From assembly GCA_020086605.1 (NCBI GenBank), contig JACBWW010000003.1:52764334-52828333 (forward strand): a DNA stretch of 64,000 bases, given 5' to 3'. Below are positions 1 through 11,922 of the stretch, one piece after another. Origin of the DNA: Lanius collurio (taxonomy: Eukaryota > Chordata > Aves > Passeriformes > Laniidae). Under the pieces are notes generated by a model. It saw only the letters and a program-made list of their open reading frames with translations. It was not told the DNA's origin and did no database searches. Both the position numbers and the translations under genes were made by a program. Each line of letters starts with the position of its first letter. Within the stretch, counting starts at the first letter, position 1.

Positions 1-2239
1 AGGAATCTGACAGGAGAGATGACAGCTTGATGCAGACTGTGTGAGTAACTAGTGACCACAGGGCAGGCTCTCTCTTGCATGCACAACTGGTCTCCTGTGT
101 GTGCATGTGTTACCTGTGGACATGTAATGGAGAGGGAACCATGGGGCAGAGGCCTTGCCTGCCTCTGCAAAGACTTGCTGACCAAAAAGAAGTTCTAACT
201 TCTTTATACCCATTGTTCAAAGACACTAATGTCACTACACTTTCATTAGTATACAGAAAATGCTTTCACAGACAAGGAAGGAGAAAAAACAGGTAGTGCT
301 ATGATAATCAGAAATGGAAAGGACCCATGTCATGGTGAATGAGCCCCCAGCTCACTCATATTAGGTAAAGAAAAAGTAAAAGCAAAGTTCCAGAAATACA
401 GAGATAGTGGGGAAAGTCCAGACTGAATCCAGCATGAAGACACAGCCCCACCCCTATTAATTTCTAATCTCCACAGATGTCAATTCTCTTTCACTGATCA
501 ACACCTTCAAGTGACTCCACCTCCCTTACTCAGAGGAGCTTTCTCTGATTATTTCCACCGCAACAGAAAACCAAAGTGTAATTCAGAACAGAACAGTTAT
601 ATCATCTCCAAAATCTACTTACATCTCACCTCCTTTTGTATCTCATTTCCTTCTATGACATAGGTCTATGCCTTTAGAAGCCACAAATCTCTTCTGAAGT
701 ATTCCATATTTCTTCCATAAAGGACTTTAATTGGTATTTAGCACATTCAATCTGGCTAAATAAAATCCACTGATCTTGTTAAACTTCAGCACAGAAGAGT
801 ATTACTGCCTTCTTTCTCACATTTACATCCACATTCTTAAAGAACTAATTCAAAACACACAGATTGTTTTTAATCTGTTCCAAGTATTTGTTTTGCTAAC
901 TTTGCAGACCTCCTAGTATGTTACTGCTGCTTCCTTCCATACACAGGAAGCTACGGAGTTGGTCTTCTACTCCCAGTTATCCAGAAGATCATTTTTTCTC
1001 TCTTAAATGTCTCAGCCTAATTATCTGCTCCTTCTCCTGTTCCCTGGTGGTTATTTTGGTGCTAAAGAAAACTAGAAAAAGTACCACAGTTTGAATATTT
1101 TCTGTATAGGAAATGAAACTCAATCATGTGACACTGCAGTAGGATACTTCAATGATCTTTGATTTCAGAGAAGTTCATTGTATGAAAGCTAACACGAAAA
1201 AGGTGCCCAAAGTTTCCAGAGTAGAAGATCAGCCTGGCAACCTGATAGATATGCACAGGTTGAACAAAATTTGCATGCATATTTACATAAATACTGTAAT
1301 CACTATAGTTTAGATTGGAAAATAGTGAATTCTCAGTCTAAACCTCAGTTTTCACACATTTATGACTTTACAAAATATTCACCTTAGAGGCTGAAATATT
1401 CCATGCTAGGTCCATATTTAGAGCATGTTATTTTAAAATTCATTCCTTCAACCATTTTAAGCTCTTGGAATTCAAGACACAATGACACGCAAGAAAGAAC
1501 TCGAGATAAAAAAGAAAAGAGGAAATCGTGACAGCAACATGTGTGAGTTGCCACGTACTAAATCTTTAACTTTCTTGTTAAAAAGATAAGCAGCCCAAGT
1601 TCAGGAATAAAGGCTCATCCACATGGCAAAGCTCCTGCAGAGAGGGACACTGCTCCTTTACACTGCACTGCCTGCTCCAGCTACTTCTGCACTTTGTGTT
1701 GTGAACAATTTAGTAGCATCCCTGGATTACACAGAATCACTTAGGTTGAAAAAGACCTTTAAGATCTCTAAGTCCAAACATTAACTGGTTTTCATTCCAG
1801 TTCTTGATTCCAGATTCTGATTTCAACCTAGCTGGTGGCAGCAAAAGGAAATGGCAATACAGTACAATAAGGTGGGGACCAGTCTCCACATCCCACTGGT
1901 TTTGTATGTTCTGAATGTGAAGTCTACAAAACATTTGTGATAGAGAAGCACCATTGCACCAGACTGTCCAAAGAGATTAAAATAAAAATGAGCAACTGCC
2001 CCCAGTGTCTAGCACATTACAGTTGTAACTTCTCAACCAAAACTGGGAAATCTTAAATTTCTTCTCTAAGTCAGTTATATTGAACATTTGTAATATTTGT
2101 TTTTATTTCTGACTCCAAGTTAAATAAAACCTGTATTATTTGCTATGACTAAACATGAATAACTGCCAAACCTTTATAAAACCTGAGTGACCACAGAAAA
2201 TTCCAGTTCAATAGGGCCAACAAGTAAGAAAATACTGAA
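1..2239. other. 3' flanking region of EIF3H
   Basis: This stretch lies beyond the probable poly(A) site of EIF3H. It is AT-rich and I see no exon-like reading frame, RNA gene or long repeat in it. The only recognisable element is a short CR1 3'-end scrap near 1729-1790, listed separately. In human the neighbour on this side is the gene-poor interval towards TRPS1; that is known for human and only inferred here. Confidence 0.6.
1729..1790 (-). mobile_element. CR1 LINE 3'-end fragment
   Basis: The plus strand reads cagaatcacttaggttgaa, then aaagacctttaagatc and tctaagtccaaacattaac. This is the reverse complement of a CR1 3' tail of the kind ending in 'ggtcttttccaacct..atgattct'. Only about 60 bp can be recognised, so it is a heavily 5'-truncated or eroded copy. 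The outer limits are approximate. Confidence 0.7.
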
Positions 2240-2259
2240 ATATCATTAAAATGCGTGCC

Positions 2260-2265
2260 TTTATT
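2260..2265 (-). promoter_or_regulatory. EIF3H: Probable poly(A) signal of EIF3H
   Basis: TTTATT on the plus strand reads AATAAA on the gene strand, in the context AAAAATAAAGGCACGC. It lies about 140 bases past the stop codon, which would give a short 3'UTR with cleavage near 2240. A second AATAAA on the same strand at 2102-2107 could serve as an alternative downstream site. Neither has been confirmed by transcript data. Confidence 0.6.
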
Positions 2266-2403
2266 TTTCTTATAGGAGAATTCTACATAAACCAAGCTCT
2301 GTTTCACAAGACTTTCCTCCCAATATAACAAATTTTCAAGATGATAATGAACAGTGTAAAGCTGTAAATAACTCCTCTTGTTGAGGGCTACAGCAAAGTT
2401 TCT

Positions 2404-2501
2404 TCAGTTGTTGTAATCCTGGAGAGCCTGAGCCATGAAAAGCTTGCCCAGGTTCTGTGCATTGAACTCCTTAATATTCTGGCAGTAGGTATTAATTTGA
2501 C
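2404..2501 (-). CDS. EIF3H: EIF3H exon 8, C-terminal coding part
   Basis: The exon completes a split Gly codon and then encodes 31 residues, beginning [12 protein letters not shown] and ending [10 protein letters not shown], followed by TGA at 2404-2406. This is the well-conserved C terminus of eIF3h. In human it corresponds to residues 322-352 and forms part of the helices that hold eIF3h in the eIF3 core. The acceptor reads TTTTGACAG just before the exon (2502-2510 on the plus strand). From memory of the human protein, Asn at EFNAQ and Asp at LQDYNN are substitutions for Thr and Glu. The 3'UTR continues to about 2240. Confidence 0.95.
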
Positions 2502-4546
2502 CTGTCAAAAGGAAAGAAGAGTAAATCCTTGTCAGTTTTGAAATTTAGAAAGACACCCCAGAACATAATTTTTCAAAAGTCAAATGTGTGTGAATCACTG
2601 AGGATTTATAGAGAAGCCATTAACTCGACTCCACTACTCCACACTTAGGACTTTTACATTTTCAGGATGCCCAAATAGGTTTGGGAGGAAGAAGAAACTA
2701 AATCAGGAGAACAGGTAAACTGGTATGCTCAAAAAAACCCCTTAATTTTTCAGCAACACTGCATATACTTTCTGAAAATACATGAGACAATAAAAAGAAT
2801 AAGCAATTCTTGCCGCAGAATTGAAAGCTCAATCCAATTAATTCTTCAACTTAGCTGCTCTAAAAATTCTGCAAGAGTAAATTTCAGTTCTGTTCCTATG
2901 CATATGCTTTCTCTATTAAAATATTTTTAAAAAATATTTTTCAGCAGCAGATTGAAAATTGTGCCGTTCCTCTCTGACATTCTGCTAGCCATTTTTTCCA
3001 CCTAACATTTCACTTTATTTGCTATTTCAAAAATCATCAGGGTATGAACATTTGTCAGTGCTTTACAAATCAAGCATGCCCATCAAAACATTTTTATACT
3101 CTTACAGTAACAAGTTATTTCCCTTGTTAGCTAGGAACAGCAAAACATGAAGCCAGTTTAATCAAAATTAAGGCTGTTTAGAAGGCCAATAAACTCTTGA
3201 TTTAATGCTCTATTTGAAAAGTTTTTAAATGCCTCAGAGACAAAAGAGCTAGGTTTTATTCTTTATCCACAAACTTTACTTCATCTAAGTTGACGTGGAT
3301 GCTTTCAATTCTTCCCCTGACTATGGTAAAAGAACAAAGAAACTGCTCTTTTCCTTTAAGTATAATAGTTTTCAATTCCTTCTATCGTAAGGGGTGACTC
3401 ATCCTAAGCTTTCACTTTCATAAAACACACGTCTACACACATACATTCTCTCGTTGCATTTATAAACTATGCTAGAGCTGAATGTATTTAATGCTGCTAG
3501 GATTCAGGAACTGCTAAAAACTATAAAAACAATAGGGTCTTTTAAAAGACTCTTTAAGGAATAATAAATCAAGAGCATTATTTCTTCTAAAAGCAGAACT
3601 TATTAGCAGTATGAAACTACTAAATGTTAAAATAACAATCTCTTGGTCACTTCAAAATTCAGGTCACTTGGTCACTTCAATCTCATGGTCACTTCAAATT
3701 CACTGGTTTTTTTATGTCAAAGCACTCTTTGATGTACAGTACATTACCAGGATTTTGAATTTTGTCTCAGTACAAAACAAGGTGATAGCTATCTGATCCA
3801 AAAAACCTGCTACAGGTAAACAATTTGCTTTCGCGTGAAATTTTCCAAACTTATTTTACTTAGCAGGGCACCTAGGTTGTCTGCTCTCTGTTGACACTGT
3901 GAGGTCACAGGTATTTTTACCATTCCAGGAGGCACAGGACAGGCACTGACAATGGCTACACCTGCAGCCCACCAGTGAACTTAAGAAATTGTTGGGTGGT
4001 ATCTCTAGCTACCCATACTTTGTTCCCATTTATTCTTTCCCTTAGCTGGGGGTGCAAGAAGATGGGGATAGTTTCCCTAAATCTCTGGCCATATAAAACA
4101 AAGAAATTATCCCCACTGTACTTGAAATTAAAAGCAAAACTTTCTTAGCTGCTGCAACAGCCAGTTCAAACCCAGGAATGTTACCAATAACTTGGGTCTG
4201 CTGTAAACTGCTCTGAATCAGAAGTTCCAGCCTGAACAGCTTATTCCTGCTTCTTGTCTGTACAGCTCCCGAATTTCTAGAGCTGAGGGAGGGCAAGAGT
4301 GAAGGGAGCAGTTACACCTATTCCTGCAGAAAGCCTGCCCCACAGAGCATTTCTCCATCTCTCCTTTAAAATCTGAAATTTGAAATATCAAGGATAGAAT
4401 TTGGAATGCTACCAAGCCATCACACCATAATGGCAAAGGTAAGGAAAACTTAAAACTTAAAACGCTTTCAAAGGATATGGCTGCACTTTTCCGCTAGCAG
4501 ACATTCTTACGTTAAAAGGTAAGCTGAAAACACTGCTAAACATTAC
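2502..4546 (-). other. EIF3H: EIF3H intron 7
   Basis: This is intron sequence of about 2.0 kb between the GTAATG donor of exon 7 and the TTGACAG acceptor of exon 8. I see no second gene in it. The one distinct structure is a three-copy short tandem repeat at 3642-3702, listed separately. Confidence 0.85.
3642..3702 (+). repeat. Three-copy short tandem repeat
   Basis: The 11-mer ggtcacttcaa occurs three times, starting near 3645, 3670 and 3687. Each copy is preceded by ctt or cat and followed by AT-rich spacer, with irregular spacing of 17-25 bp. An extra partial copy (ggtcactt) sits at 3662. It looks like a small degenerate minisatellite. Confidence 0.7.
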
Positions 4547-4679
4547 CTGCAATAAGGAGTGACTCCATTCTTGGAGGTGGCTGTGGTGGTTTAAAAAGCT
4601 TATTGATGTCCTCCTCGGGAAGAGGGGGCTCTCCCCGGCTTTGACGCTGGATGTTTTCTTGCTGACGTCTCTGTTGATA
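4547..4679 (-). CDS. EIF3H: EIF3H exon 7
   Basis: This 133-nt exon encodes 44 codons plus the first base of a Gly codon. It starts [19 protein letters not shown], passes through a proline-rich stretch ([11 protein letters not shown]) and ends LLIAG across the junction. It corresponds to human residues 277-321. The start is glutamine- and arginine-rich and continues the charged helix begun in exon 6. The acceptor is TTTTCAG. The donor reads CAG|GTAATG, with T instead of the usual G at intron position 5, so it is a somewhat weak site. Confidence 0.95.
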
Positions 4680-6512
4680 CTGAAAACAAAACAACAATCA
4701 AAACACAGAAGGACTTACAAAGCTGCAAAAAATTTTTCATATGCTTTCAACAAACCAGCAAGTATGTTTTAAAAATTACATTATTCAATGCAATTCAGGT
4801 TACTACAAACAATGCTAATGCAATTCACAGTTTATTTCAATTCACTGGCAACAAGGCATTCCCCATCCCACACACTGGCACCTTAAGTGAGAAAATGGAG
4901 AATCATGTAGTACTGAGGTGGTGGGGTTAGCTTTTAAAATTTTTCAGAGATAAATACTGTATCTGATGGAAAGAATAGAGCATGGTTGATAAAGGCCTCC
5001 ATTGCCCCACACAATACAGAACAGAAAGGCTGGAACAGGTAGGTATGAGAGTCCACTACCTCAGATAGTTACACAAACCAGAAATTCTCCATTTTATGCA
5101 AGTTAAAGGTCAAAATAATAATAATGTGAAAGGGGAAGAGAACTTGATTAAATAAGGAACTTTAAGCCAAAAAATATTAAAACTAAACTGAGAACCAACT
5201 GGTGGCTGAAACCAAGCACAATGGTTCATTTCTCCATAAATATAGAAGAGTAGCAGCTTGTAGAAATTATTCTGCTATATATAAAAGCAATCTTTTCAGT
5301 AATTCTCTTTGCCACATAGATTACTCAAACTTTATAAAAATTGAGACTAATGTTTCTGCAGGTATCAGATACACATTTGTTCTTGCAAAGTTCATTAATT
5401 CAAAAACTGTGTGAGATTTCATACTGTATGCGGCAGTGAGGATTTAGTTACAAAGTTTGTCTTCAAAGTCCTCATATTCAACACAACAAAAAAAGTCTTT
5501 AAAACAAGGAGGCAAAGAGTACAGAGTGTTTTCTCTCAGTTACTTAAATGTATCTGTGATCTGTGAGTTTGAAAACAGCTCTTACTTGGTGGCATAATCA
5601 AATGAAGTAATTTTTTTCCAGTAGTAGTGACAAATACATGTTTTTGGACAATGTTAAAAATAAAATCTGAAATGCCCATATTTGTATGTGAATTGTATGT
5701 AGTTTCTTCTTTCTTTGCATTACCCCATTCACTTCTCAGCAGTCTGTCTATTATTCTTTATTGAAATGGCTTGCTCTTAATCACAATTGCTCCATTTCAG
5801 AAATGAAGTTACAACCACTAAGTATGCTGCAATGAGCCACTACTAAAGCAGCTATAGTTAGTAAAGAAATTAAGTGAGACACCATGGAACCTACTTTGCT
5901 CTGCTTTTCAAAATAAATAGATCCCCTTGTTATTAACAAAAACTTTGAAGTAGATGCCATCTTTCTATTCAAACTAGGCAATAAAGGAAAACATGTTTTC
6001 TGAAGATAACATGAAGCTTCTCTGTCCTTGGGAATAACATAGCCAGGACATACCACTCATCATGTGCCGCTTGCCTAAAATGTTCCCTGTCCAAGCTACA
6101 CTTTACTTATGTGAAAAAAGGCAATTTTGATTTTAAAACAGTCGGTGATGAAGCCTTTCACATGAACAACAGATGGTCTTTTTAATAATCACTTAATTTG
6201 TGTAGCAATACCTGCAACATTTTATCTTAAAAGTGATCTGGCCCATTTTCAGTTAGCCAATATTAAATCTTGTCATATCTCTGTCTGCTAGATTAAAGAG
6301 TTCCAATTTATTCTTCATGCAGGTATCTCTGGAGTAAGCACATAATTTGATAACTTATCACATGATGTGAATTCTGTTCACCAAAATCTTCTCTCTAGGC
6401 TTTCAAGTAATTCTCATAGTGCTTTTCTCCAAATTTCCACCATTCTCCTACAGTCAGACACAGCATTGCTTTATCTGTGCAGCAAGAGCAAAGAAAGTAA
6501 TACTGCCTTCAA

Positions 6513-6589
6513 AACACCGAATAGTTAAGGTTGGAAGGGACCTCTGGAGGCCACCTTGTCCAACCCTCTGCTCAAGCAGGATCACCTAA
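6513..6589 (-). mobile_element. CR1 LINE 3'-end fragment
   Basis: The plus strand reads ggttggaagggacctctgg, then aggccaccttgtccaacc and ctctgctcaagcaggatcacc. This is the reverse complement of the 3'UTR end of a CR1 subfamily with the 'gaggtcccttccaacc' tail. Only the last 75-80 bp are recognisable. It lies in the same orientation as EIF3H. Confidence 0.85.
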
Positions 6590-7044
6590 TGCTGCTCTCC
6601 ACACTCAAGATTCTCTAATCAGATTGCTTTGGATTTTAAAGAGGCTCTTTGGCACCAGGAATTGAAAGTCAGCATCATCCAATCAGCATCACTATTTATT
6701 GATACAAAACATGACTAAAATGTCCTTTCCAATCAGAGAACAGTCCAACCTCTTCACAGTCCGCTGGACTATGCGTCTTTATTTCTAGATGCATGACTAC
6801 ATGTGATGGTACTAAAACACAGATTGTTTTGGAACTAAACTTGTAGTTTCACCTCTTCCATTTACTGAATCTCTTATTCCTGTGTCCATGGTGCATTTAT
6901 AAATTATTTTGGATTATCACAAATCACTAATAAACATGTAAAACAGCAAAGAAAGCTAAATCTATACCATATGTCAGTACAAGTGAATTTATTTGGTAAT
7001 TGCCTACTGACTAACCTAATTTATAAATCTTCTCCTATCAGGTT

Positions 7045-7783
7045 TGTGTGGCAAGACTTTGATAGCAGGGGGGTTACAGGATGGATTTTGTGAAAAGCTG
7101 ACAGAAACTGCCCCAATGTTCAATATGGCAAACAGCAGCTGCCTCTTTGATGGACCCACCACTGGCCAAGGCCAAGCCCAGCAGTGACAGTGACAGCACC
7201 TCTGGGATAAAACATTTCAGAAGGGGAAAAAAAAGCCCTTAATGCCAGCCAAGAGAGAGGAATGAGAGTACGTGAGAGAAACAGCCCTGCAGACACCAAG
7301 GTCGGCGAGGAAGGAGACTCCCCTGCAGCCCGTGGTGCAGAACATGGTGAGGCAGCTGTGCCCCTGCAGCCCACAAAGAGGGGAGGAATGTGAGGGGTCC
7401 TACTCCTGTTGATGAGGAAGGAGCAACAGAGACGTGTGATGAACTGACCACAGCCCCCATTCCCTGTCCTCCTGCACTACTGAGGGGAAGAAGGAGAGAA
7501 AACTGGGACTGAAGTTGAGCTCAGAAAGTAGGGAGGAGTGAGGGGAAGATGTTTTAAGATTTGGGTTTATTTCTCATCACCCTACTCTGATTTGATTGGT
7601 AATAAATTAAACTAACTCCCCTAACTGAAGCCTGTTTTGCCTGGTGAGTGATCTCTCCCTGCCCTTACATCAAACCATGAGACTTTTGTATTTTTTTCTC
7701 CCATGCCCATGCCCAGCTGAGGAGAGGAGTGAAAAACTGGCTTTCTGGGACATTTGGAACTCAGCCAGGGTCAACCCACCACA
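7045..7783 (+). mobile_element. LTR-like retroelement repeat, probable solo LTR
   Basis: This is a GC-richer block of about 740 bp inside AT-rich intron. It begins TGTGTGGCAAG and ends CAACCCACCACA, giving the TG...CA ends expected of an LTR. It has an AATAAA at 7601-7606 in the 3' part and two copies of a 'cccctgcagccc' unit near 7320 and 7361. The wording (for example gtgatgaactgacca and cagccagggtcaacccacc) matches a repeat I recall as widespread in bird genomes and LTR-like; I cannot name the family with certainty. No gag or pol reading frame accompanies it and I see no clear target-site duplication. It is antisense to EIF3H and ends 126 bp from exon 6. Confidence 0.7.
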
Positions 7784-7909
7784 CTGCTTACAAGGCGTAT
7801 TTTTGAAAGATCTTGCTTAGATCCCAATTCATTTGTCTTGGATAAAACAACTGAAATCGTATTTTGTGGAAAAAATACACTCTCATTCAGGTTTTCCCAT
7901 GTTACCAAC

Positions 7910-8030
7910 CTGGTGTTTCTGCTGCTGCTGCTTGCTTACATTCCTCAGGTAGGTATTGTATTTAACAATGTCTTGGCTCATCTCATCCACTCTGTCCATC
8001 AGCAGCTGCAGACTCTTCCCAAGGTGATTA
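7910..8030 (-). CDS. EIF3H: EIF3H exon 6
   Basis: The exon completes a split Ser codon and encodes 40 residues, from [20 protein letters not shown] to SKQQQQKHQ, matching human residues 237-276. The first part is a helix that in the family helps form the eIF3 helical bundle; the end is a four-glutamine run coded by CAG repeats. The acceptor is CTATTTCAG. The donor is CAG|GTTGGT, with T at intron position 3, so it is weaker than those of exons 4 and 5. An antisense LTR-like insertion lies only 126 bp past this donor. The junction to exon 7 is phase 0. Confidence 0.95.
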
Positions 8031-8602
8031 CTGAAATAGGAGAAATATTCATGAAAGATTAAATTTATTATGAAAAATAAAGATTTTAAATGAAAAATTC
8101 ATTGTCTCTTGACCAGTATTTGTGCACTAACAGCATTATTTGCAAATTTTTAAGTTCCTAATTATCTTTGTTTAAATATTTATTTGATGATACTTTATAT
8201 GGTATCTCCTCCTCTATCATCTTTGTCTCACTGCAAATACCAAGTTTAAGGGTTTTGGTCTTTCCAGGAACCTCCAAGTAATGGAAAAACAATACTTAGC
8301 ATGAATTACAGTTATTAGAGATGCAAGTCATACATCTAAAAGAAGAAGTCTGATGCTTTTGTGACATGCTACCCAAGCAATGTTCCAGGATATGTGTTCA
8401 AAGAGCTTGGTTTCAAATTACTACTTAAAAGTCACTACTTGAATTTGGTTCTTCACAAATTTTTAACTATCCCTCTGTTAAATATTATTCTGAATAAGAA
8501 TAGCTAACTATTCCTCAGAACTCCATCTCATTAACTAGTCTATCAAACCATGTCTGGAAGTTCAGCAGCCATTGCTTGATCCCTGCTGTAGAGAGGGCGT
8601 GC

Positions 8603-8668
8603 TGCGCCCAGCCCAGCCAGCTCCACATTCCATACCACAGGCAACATGGAAGCAGCAGGCTGGGCGCA
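8603..8668. repeat. 11-bp perfect inverted repeat, 44-nt loop
   Basis: The left arm tgcgcccagcc (8603-8613) is the exact reverse complement of the right arm ggctgggcgca (8658-8668). A direct repeat ccagctcca occurs at 8617-8625 and 8670-8678. The block is GC- and CpG-richer than its surroundings. The function is unknown and it could be part of an eroded repeat. Confidence 0.75.
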
Positions 8669-11246
8669 TCCAGCTCCAGTCATGCGATCTACTGCCTTGG
8701 CCAGACAAATGCAGTCTGTTAAACAACTTTTATTGTTACCATTTTTAGCAATGGATTCAGTATTTTGCAGGAATGTTCAACTTAAGGTATACCTTCCAAG
8801 TCAAAGTTTTGGAAGTTTTTAGGTTGGTGCCCATGGAGACATCCTCCTAAATTGTGTTTACAGGGTAGAGCAATGAAAGAAGGACACTTTCTGCTCTCTA
8901 TTGATCCCTCTGATCAGAAGCTAGTTTGTTGGCTCTGATCTAAGCCTTACCCAGTCCTACTTGGCTGAAGACCAGCAACTCAAAAGCTAAACTCCATCCT
9001 TCTCTTCTTCAACTGAAATCCACTAATATTCATAAGAGTTTTTTTCCAATTAGAACTTCAGTGCACTTCCATGTCAGAATCATGTCCTTCAGTCATTATT
9101 TCACCACCTTATCTCAGATTCTCTCTGCCTTTCACAATGCTTTCCTATCATCCTACAGCCCGTGGACTGGAGAAACTCTAACTGGAAGACACAGGCATAA
9201 AGCAAAAAGAGAACCACACATGTAATACTGTGCACAGCCCTCTGTAAGTGTAAATTATTCCCCAAATCCATAGGACTCATAGCTGGAGACAGAAGCTGCA
9301 CTTAGGAATACCTGCAGAGAACAGAGCCTGCAGACACCCTTATCTCTGAGTGCAAGGACAGCTGTTTCACTCACTGAGCTGCTCACTGAACAAAGGGCTG
9401 CATCAGGAACTTCAGACCACAATTTATTTACAAGCCAGAGTGTTAAATCTCACTTGCATACAGAGGCAGATGGTGAGGAAGATTTCAGCTGCACAGCAGC
9501 AAGAAAGGCGCCACTATAATAATTATTTTTAAACTTCTTGGGTTTTTTTTTTTTTTGGTTGAACGTTTCAAGCACATGATATTTAAAACTGTGGAATATT
9601 GCCATGGCCAGGGGCGCGCATGTTTTCAGTTTTTTATAGAGTTTATATTGTATGGAGTTAGTGTTAGAACTGGATATTATCAGAAATGCCTGTGTAGGTA
9701 CACACTAATAACCTTGTAAGGTATGTGCACAACAGAAATTATTTTACAGATAGTGTCCATGTGAAATATAGCTGGTTACAAAGAATGATTTTATGTGAAT
9801 CTCTTTGGGACCAGCTTAGCACAGCAGAGTACAGAAACAGAGAGTTATTGTGAGAAGTTGCAGTAACACAGTGTTTGCTCTCATTACCAGGGCAACAAAA
9901 AACAGATAACTTAAACAGATGTGAAAGGAGACATGAAGTGATAAGTATGCTGCAAATACAGGACCAGCTTTTTCCTCCGTTCTCACGTGGCTAATACCTT
10001 TTTTCACTCCATCTCTTAAAAAAACAGACAAATAGGAAGCAGTTTGTAAAAATGCGTATGTACAACATTTAAGAAATGTTGTAAACTTAAGACAGTTTTA
10101 TTCAGCTGAAGTTTATTCTGGTGATATTAAGGAATATTTAGGATCGCATTGCTCTACCCCATAACACTAATCATACACTTAATTAGCTCAGAGGGTCCTT
10201 GACACAACTCCTTAACTTGTGTATTCCCTACAGCAGATCTCAAAGATCACACTGCCAGGTACCTAAATACATCAATACAATTTAAAAAAAAAAATCTATT
10301 TTAAAAAGGGGTGCCAGTAAGAGCTGCTCACATCCTTATCCAGACTCACTTCCCTACAAGGCTCTGTCATAGTCAAATGAAGACAATGTGGAGCTCAGCA
10401 CTTGCATTTGTTGTTGTTCTGGGGGGATCAGTAATAAAGAAACTGCAATTTCAATGGCTGCATTTAAGTCAGCAGATTCAGCAAAAGAGTCAATTAAATT
10501 GAGTTTCCATTTAAATTAGCAAGTAATGCAGACCAACAGGAACAGATCTATAAAGCAAAACAGCTGGTGCTGAGAAACCAATGGCCATGCTACATGTGTT
10601 TGGGGGGGTTCTTATCACTACTTCTGACATGGTCCGGTGATCTGAAAGTGGCTGAAGCACAGTAATTATCCTCCCAATGCCTCTTTACAGTTTAATTTCA
10701 TCTGAAACATATCCTGTCTGAGATCACCCAGTGGTGATGATCTGAGAGCACTCTTGAATTGAACTAGAAGACAGCTCTGCCTTAAGATAGCACCAGGAGA
10801 CCATGACTCCTCTGGTATCAGTGAATCTTCATGGAAGAAAACTATCAGCTGCAGAACTGCTTTCATATTAAGTAGCACAGAGTCCCCACTCACATGGGGA
10901 CTGTGTTCTTTTTTGTGAAGAAATACAGATAATAGAAGAGGGGGAAAAATTAAAAATCAGAAAAATTACCTTCTTTGTGGATTCTTAGACATCTAATGAA
11001 GAATAATCTAATGTGAGAGCACTCCTTCACCAGAACTGTTGTCAGGATCATGGACCTGTACTGAGCGACCCATAGAACTTCCAGAAGTTTATCATTTCAG
11101 ACTTATTTGTGTAGCTTAGATAGCATAATCTAAAATGCCCAAAAATTACAAACACATACAAACTGTCAAAGGGAAACTGCCAAAGCCTTTTTACATCACA
11201 AAACAGACTAGAAACTACAGTCTGGAAAGCAATCACTTGTGCTGTG

Positions 11247-11271
11247 AAATTTTGCTGTAACAGCAAAATTT
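11247..11271. repeat. 25-nt perfect palindrome
   Basis: The arms AAATTTTGCTGT and ACAGCAAAATTT are exact reverse complements around a single central A. Flanking bases (g on both sides) do not pair. It lies inside intron 5 of EIF3H. Confidence 0.9.
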
Positions 11272-11894
11272 GATGGGGTATAATTCTGTACCCATAAGGG
11301 CAGATATAAGATCAGGTCATTGACATGTGGATTACTTCCACGTGTCAATGGAAGCAATTGTTTAACAACTACCAAATACAACAGTCAATTGATTCTGAAG
11401 GTGAGAAGTAGAAACCTGTGAGCAGAGTAGCCGAATCTGCAGATAACACTCATGGTCTTTCCTGTCTTGTTCTTCCTGTTGGCAAGCCCTGCAGTTGGCA
11501 GTGATGCAGTCCAGCATCCACAAAAGAAGAAAGCAACAACTAAACATTTACTGAACTCACAGATCAATCTCTACACAAGGGCATCCTCCTAGGATACAGA
11601 TCTGGCTAAGAGACCTGAATGAGAGCCTTGATCTTTCCCAGGGAGTGCTCGTACCACCAGACCCTCCCTTTGCAGATAGATTTGAAGGAGAGCAAAGGTG
11701 CAGTTCACTGCTGCCGGCAAAGGCAGTTTAAGAGGTTCCAGCATCAGCATCTTCCTGCCTCTCCCTCTTTGCCCAAAGGTTACAGCACTCTGAGCTATAT
11801 GGAGCCAGCTGTTTGCGTGGGCACACTTCAAACCCTTTCAGTGAAACAGTCTACCGTAAATGCAAAATCACCCCCTGTTGGGGTTTCTTTCTTC

Positions 11895-11922
11895 TTTTTT
11901 TTTTTTTTTTTTTTTTTTTTTT
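11895..11922. repeat. Homopolymer T28 run
   Basis: This is an uninterrupted run of 28 T preceded by a pyrimidine-rich stretch (tttctttcttc) and followed by agggaggcagagg. It could be the reverse-strand poly(A) tail of an old retroposed sequence, but the minus-strand sequence in front of it is not recognisable. Its length may be inexact because homopolymers are error-prone. Confidence 0.85.

Larger units (their letters stand above)
4680..7909 (-). other. EIF3H: EIF3H intron 6
   Basis: This intron of about 3.2 kb carries a CR1 3' fragment (about 6513-6589) and an antisense LTR-like repeat (7045-7783). Between 4680 and 6510 I see only AT-rich intron sequence with no exon-like reading frame. Confidence 0.85.
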